Assembly (NCBI GenBank): GCA_002747395.1
Contig: PDPE01000046.1
Coordinates: forward strand, 1-57,221
Length of the DNA: 57,221 nt
Direction of reading: 5' to 3'
Source: Pseudomonadota bacterium
GTDB lineage: Bacteria; Pseudomonadota; Gammaproteobacteria; Pseudomonadales; Oleiphilaceae
Position numbers and translations under genes: made by a program. Each line of letters opens with the position of its first letter. The first letter of the stretch is position 1. The notes under the pieces were generated by a model, which had not been told where the DNA came from, searched no databases, and was given only the letters and a program-made list of their open reading frames with translations. Shown piece by piece: positions 53,949-57,221 of the stretch.

Positions 53949-54504
53949 CTTTGTCTCCCAAATGGTCATAGTAACCACTATACAATCGTCTTGTTTCTAC
54001 AATCAGGTGCAGGGTGAACTGCACTGTCAACAACATCATGCTAACAAAGATAATGGCTTTTAAATAAGCCGGAAAGGCGGGGTTCCAGGCGGTCGCAGAT
54101 GTTTCCAGACGCAGCTCTCCCCAGGGGGCAAACCAGGAATCCCTGACCATTAAATAACCTGCCCATGTCATCATGGCGGAAAAAACCATCCCCATAATAT
54201 GATGAAATACATTGAGGCAAGCTCTGGTTTTCGGGCTGACAGAATCATATAGCAATACCACCCTGACATGTTTATCCGTGGCCAGCGCATAAGCCCCGCC
54301 AAAGATAAAAAGGCTGCCACCCAGGAATGCAGCGGTTTCATGTACCCATATAGTTGGAGAATTAAAAAGATAGCGCATAAACACTTCGTAAAAGGATATG
54401 CAGACAATAAAAAGAAATAACAGACTCAGCTTCCCGCCAAGCCACTCAATAGCCTTGTCCAGTCGTGTTTGAACCGGTTTTTCTCTTTCCCTTTCTATTT
54501 TCAT
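53941..54504 (-). CDS. dctQ: TRAP transporter small membrane subunit (DctQ)
   Basis: About 187 residues, four transmembrane helices, with FYEVFMRYLFNSPTIWVHE and GGAYALATDKHVRVVLLYD, the DctQ signature. The ATG at 54504 has AAGGG nine bases upstream; the ATG at 54513 is too close to it. It lies 76 bases after dctP. Confidence 0.92.
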   Translation of the reverse strand: MKIEREREKPVQTRLDKAIEWLGGKLSLLFLFIVCISFYEVFMRYLFNSPTIWVHETAAFLGGSLFIFGGAYALATDKHVRVVLLYDSVSPKTRACLNVFHHIMGMVFSAMMTWAGYLMVRDSWFAPWGELRLETSATAWNPAFPAYLKAIIFVSMMLLTVQFTLHLIVETRRLYSGYYDHLGDKDA

Positions 54505-54580
54505 AGCAACCATCCCTTACTGACTGAAATGAAAAAAGGGAGAGCAAAAAGCCCCCCCTGAATCTCTGTCTGCACTACAA

Positions 54581-55597
54581 CTAGAGCAACCCCTTTTCTC
54601 TTAGATAATGCGTAACGGAGTCATACACTTTTTTTGCGTTTGGCGAGCGTTTGGCGAAAACTTCCCATTGTCTCTGGGCAATAGCACGGAATTTTTTGCG
54701 CTCGTCGGCCGACCAGTTATGGATAGTGATTTTCGGATTTGCTTTGGCCTGGGCAACGGCTTTATCATCAGCGGCTTTCAGTCGTGTTGTGATATCAACT
54801 GCCAATTCATTGACAGACTTCACTAACAGTTTTTGCAAGTCAGCGGGCAAGGCATTCCATTTCTTCTGACTGATTGACATGTCAATCAGGGGTAATGAGT
54901 GGAACCCGGGTTGTACCGGATGCGGGGCAATATCGTTTAACCCGGATTTGTGATTGGTTGAAAACACCGTATAGTCTGCCGCATCAATAACGCCTTTACT
55001 CAAACCGGTGTAGACCTCTGAACCCGGAAGGTTGACGGGTGCCGCGCCGGCCGCGGCGAAAACCTGTTGCACCAGCCCTTCCGGAGCACGCAGTTTCAAC
55101 CCTTTCAAGTCGTCCACGCCATCCAGTGGCACTTTGGAAACAAAAGACTCGACACCTGTTGTTGATGCGCCGACAAACTTGACCCCATAAGGCGCATACA
55201 GTTCAGTAACCAGCTCGTTACCACCACCATTATTCATATAATCCAGCAGTTGCGAGGTATCTGACCAGGCACCCACCATATTGCCCAGCAAGCCAAAGGC
55301 GGGATCTTTCCCGGAGAAATAACCTGTAGCAGTCAAATGGCCATCAATAATGCCTGTTTTAATGGCATCCAGGGTTTCAGTGTGTTTGACGATACTGCCA
55401 ACCGGTAACAAGTCTATTTCCAGACGCCCTTTCGAATCCTTTTCCAGTTTCTCGGCCCACTCCTTCTGGATCAGGAAATTCTGGTCTCCTGACGGGTCAG
55501 AAGACTGAATTTTCAGGGTAAAATCTGCCGCCAGCACGGAAACAGCCGAAAAGGCCAGCGTACAGGCAACCAGTGTTTTTTTGAAAGTTGATGTCAT
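54581..55597 (-). CDS. dctP: TRAP transporter periplasmic substrate-binding protein (DctP)
   Basis: 338 residues. A signal peptide (LVACTLAFSAVSVLA) precedes a DctP fold: LKIQSSDPSGDQNFLIQKEWAE, GLKLRAPEGLVQQVF with the conserved carboxylate-binding Arg, and NLPGSEVYTGLSKGVIDAADYT. The start at 55597 has GGAG eight bases upstream. Ligand not readable from sequence; coupling to gntK points to gluconate or another sugar acid. The 297 bases upstream, to the rhodanese gene, show no gene. Confidence 0.92.
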   Translation of the reverse strand: MTSTFKKTLVACTLAFSAVSVLAADFTLKIQSSDPSGDQNFLIQKEWAEKLEKDSKGRLEIDLLPVGSIVKHTETLDAIKTGIIDGHLTATGYFSGKDPAFGLLGNMVGAWSDTSQLLDYMNNGGGNELVTELYAPYGVKFVGASTTGVESFVSKVPLDGVDDLKGLKLRAPEGLVQQVFAAAGAAPVNLPGSEVYTGLSKGVIDAADYTVFSTNHKSGLNDIAPHPVQPGFHSLPLIDMSISQKKWNALPADLQKLLVKSVNELAVDITTRLKAADDKAVAQAKANPKITIHNWSADERKKFRAIAQRQWEVFAKRSPNAKKVYDSVTHYLREKGLL

Positions 55598-55894
55598 AAC
55601 CGATGCTCCATTTTTTTTGTTTGATAAAAGGGTTGGACTATTTATAGATGATAAAACCATAGCCTCCTATGATAGAAAGCAACAAGGCACTTTTCAAACC
55701 AAAAACGAATAATAACGAACAGGAGCGACGGCAGCTTGTGATACTCGTGATAATAGCCACCTTGCATTATTTTTTTACAACCAACCGGATCTTTTACGAA
55801 AGACGCGGAGGAAATGCTCGGACACACAATGGGATATCGAGAAAATAATACCGTGGATTCATCACTACAACGAACAGAGGCAATACCAAAAGCC

Positions 55895-56467
55895 ATGCTA
55901 AAAAAAGTCTTCTATACCCAACTATTGATTATCGAGCTATCCCTGTGCTCAATTCACTCCCATGCCTGGTCATTATTCAACACGGAGCTTGTTCAGGTTC
56001 ATAAAGATATCATTCAGGCATACCCGGCAGTGGATCACATCAATGCCGATGCCCTCACCGCTTTATTGTCCGCAATATCAACGAAAAAAACAGTTCTTCT
56101 GGATGTACGTGAAGCCGATGAGTATTCAGTGAGCCACTTGCCCGGCGCTGTTCGAGTTTCACCCGATAGTGATGAAACTGATTTGATCAGAAAACTGGGC
56201 GAAAAAATCAGGGACGCAACGGTGGTTTTCTACTGCTCTGTTGGCCAGAGGTCTTCTGCACTCGCAGATAAGGTTCAGGCAGCACTTAAAAACAAAGGTG
56301 CTGCCGAGGTCTATAACCTGGAAAAAGGTATTTTCAATTGGCACAACAACCAGCGTCCCCTGGAAAATAAAAAAGGGGCGACTGACTTTATTCATCCATA
56401 CAATTTTATCTGGAAAGCCTTGATAAAACGCGATGCTCTTGTCAGATACAAGGTAGTATTGCACTAG
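55895..56467 (+). CDS. Exported rhodanese-like domain protein
   Basis: About 190 residues from the ATG at 55895 (MLKKVFYTQLLIIELSLCS, a signal peptide ending near HSHA). The rhodanese domain has VLLDVREADEYSVSHLPGAV and an active-site loop YCSVGQRSS with Cys114. A periplasmic sulfurtransferase role is likely but the partner is unknown. An in-frame start at 55814 would place 27 non-family residues before the signal peptide. Confidence 0.82.
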   Translation: MLKKVFYTQLLIIELSLCSIHSHAWSLFNTELVQVHKDIIQAYPAVDHINADALTALLSAISTKKTVLLDVREADEYSVSHLPGAVRVSPDSDETDLIRKLGEKIRDATVVFYCSVGQRSSALADKVQAALKNKGAAEVYNLEKGIFNWHNNQRPLENKKGATDFIHPYNFIWKALIKRDALVRYKVVLH

Positions 56468-56473
56468 CTGTCG

Positions 56474-56569
56474 ATGCAGTACAACGTGGACGAGCTTTAT
56501 TTATATCTCGGGTACAAGAGCCCGGCCCAGTACGAAACTGAAATGATGCAGATGAAAAAAGTTGCTTGA
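56474..56569 (+). pseudogene. 3' remnant of an IS3-family transposase
   Basis: Thirty-one codons ending in TGA (56567-56569) read YNVDELYLYLGYKSPAQYE and a short basic end. [YF]LGY-x-SP-x-[QE][YF]E is the C-terminus of IS3-type transposases. The catalytic core is missing. The remnant begins right after the rhodanese stop. The 99 bases beyond it show no gene and no clear inverted repeat. Confidence 0.7.
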
Positions 56570-56668
56570 CCGGGGTGTACAGGCCCATCAGACCACCTCA
56601 TGCGGACGGCCAGGCCGAGGGGAAATGTGCCCTGGCGGATACGGCCTCGAAGAGCATATTGAGCAGAC

Positions 56669-57221
56669 CTATTGAAAAAGCATTTCTACCGAGTTCGCTG
56701 TCAATATCTGCTCCAGCCAGTGATCCAACTCTGAGTCTGTTGCTTTCTTAAGCCGTTGCCTGGTTGTCTCCGGACATTCCCCAAACTTCAGTGTTACCAG
56801 TTTTTCCAATGAGGCTGCCTTCCCTTCAATCTTCCCTTCAATCTTCCCTTCAATTTTTCCTTCAATCTTCCCTTCAATCTTTCCTTCAATTCTTCCTTCT
56901 GCTTTTCCGCGAGCCTCGCCTCTTGCTTCAAGCTTTTCTGCAAATGTCATCAGTTCACTCCTTACCGGTTTTGGTAGCGCTTCTGCACTTTCCAGAAAAC
57001 CATCAATGTCTTTTATACTACCAGAATTGAGTAGATATACCATGAGCTGATGCAGCATCTCCTTGGCCGTCGTATCCTTGATATCTGGTAAATGACCCAA
57101 TATTTCCAGAGCATGTTGTGACAGCTCCTGCTCTCTGATGTACTTCATCCCCATTGAAAGTGCGCCCACCCAGGCCTGTTTTTTCAACTCTTCATCCGGA
57201 ATCTGATTCACATCCACAATG
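56669..57221 (-). CDS. Rpn family recombination-promoting nuclease/putative transposase, C-terminal part
   Basis: At least 183 residues; the frame stays open to the right edge, so the N-terminal PD-(D/E)XK nuclease part lies outside. QIPDEELKKQAWVGALSMGMKYI is the usual region after the nuclease domain of Rpn/RpnC proteins. GEARGKAEGRIEGK repeats follow, then a C-terminal helix pair (LVTLKFGECPETTRQRL, LDHWLEQIL). Rpn proteins promote RecA-independent recombination in E. coli. The KIEG tetrapeptide run is encoded by a 12-bp repeat. Confidence 0.85.
   Translation of the reverse strand, partial: IVDVNQIPDEELKKQAWVGALSMGMKYIREQELSQHALEILGHLPDIKDTTAKEMLHQLMVYLLNSGSIKDIDGFLESAEALPKPVRSELMTFAEKLEARGEARGKAEGRIEGKIEGKIEGKIEGKIEGKIEGKAASLEKLVTLKFGECPETTRQRLKKATDSELDHWLEQILTANSVEMLFQ
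56819..56902 (-). repeat. 12-bp tandem repeat, about seven units, in the Rpn-family gene
   Basis: Plus-strand unit CTTCCCTTCAAT at 56819, 56831, 56843, 56867 and, with one to three changes, at 56855, 56879 and 56891. It encodes repeated Lys-Ile-Glu-Gly. Confidence 0.92.

Overview
The window reads as a chromosomal segment of a marine-type gammaproteobacterium. The evidence is gene content and gene order. From aspS back to purC (about 28.3-49.8 kb, mostly minus strand) the order is aspS, yebC, ruvA, ruvB, ybgC, tolQ-tolR-tolA-tolB-pal-cpoB, two tRNA-Lys, nadA, an M48 protease, perM, bcp, gcvR, dapA, bamC, purC. As I recall it, this is the core order of Pseudomonas and its relatives, but with several expected genes missing (ruvC, queE/queC, a tusA-like gene). 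The XcpP-like GspC, the divergent gspC/gspE layout, the liu operon and the Pseudomonas-type HIT protein fit the same affiliation. An Oceanospirillales-type organism such as an Endozoicomonas relative is possible, but this is inference only.

Layout. Position 1-18 holds the first codons of a leftward gene, probably ilvD. 0.2-3.4 kb carries a patatin-like protein that has lost its catalytic-Asp segment, a YaeH/UPF0325 protein, a methyltransferase and a GlxA-type regulator. 3.5-5.6 kb carries glutathione reductase and an acetyltransferase. 5.7-14.8 kb is a type II secretion cluster: gspE-F-G-H-I-J-K-L-M run leftward and gspC runs rightward. No gspD is present; a LapG-like periplasmic protease gene sits after gspC instead. 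15.7-25.1 kb is a complete leucine/isovalerate catabolic unit: liuR regulator, isovaleryl-CoA dehydrogenase, both methylcrotonyl-CoA carboxylase subunits, methylglutaconyl-CoA hydratase, HMG-CoA lyase and acetoacetyl-CoA synthetase. A clean promoter with a palindromic operator lies in front of liuR. 25.1-28.3 kb holds small genes, tRNA-Val, a UDP-glucuronate-type epimerase and an outer-membrane beta-barrel protein. 28.3-49.8 kb is the conserved core described above, interrupted by a duplicated chalcone-isomerase-like gene and an inserted DUF4336 gene. 49.8-51.9 kb has an FmdB-type zinc ribbon protein, a HIT protein and galE. 52.1-55.6 kb is a TRAP transporter operon (dctP-Q-M) translationally coupled to a gluconokinase gene. 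The right end has a secreted rhodanese, an IS3-type transposase tail and a truncated Rpn-family nuclease gene.

The most unusual property is pervasive short tandem repetition. At least ten intergenic gaps contain their own small array of 12-24 bp direct repeats, each array with a different unit, usually lying between operon partners or running over a stop codon. The largest is nine units of about 17 bp between tolQ and tolR. Similar expansions occur inside genes: Asn-His in LiuD, a pentapeptide in the FmdB protein, and Lys-Ile-Glu-Gly in the Rpn protein. One 17-bp unit occurs on both sides of the DUF4336 gene, as if the gene had landed in an array. A 41-bp fragment of perM lies between the two chalcone-isomerase paralogues and marks an old duplication that included part of perM.
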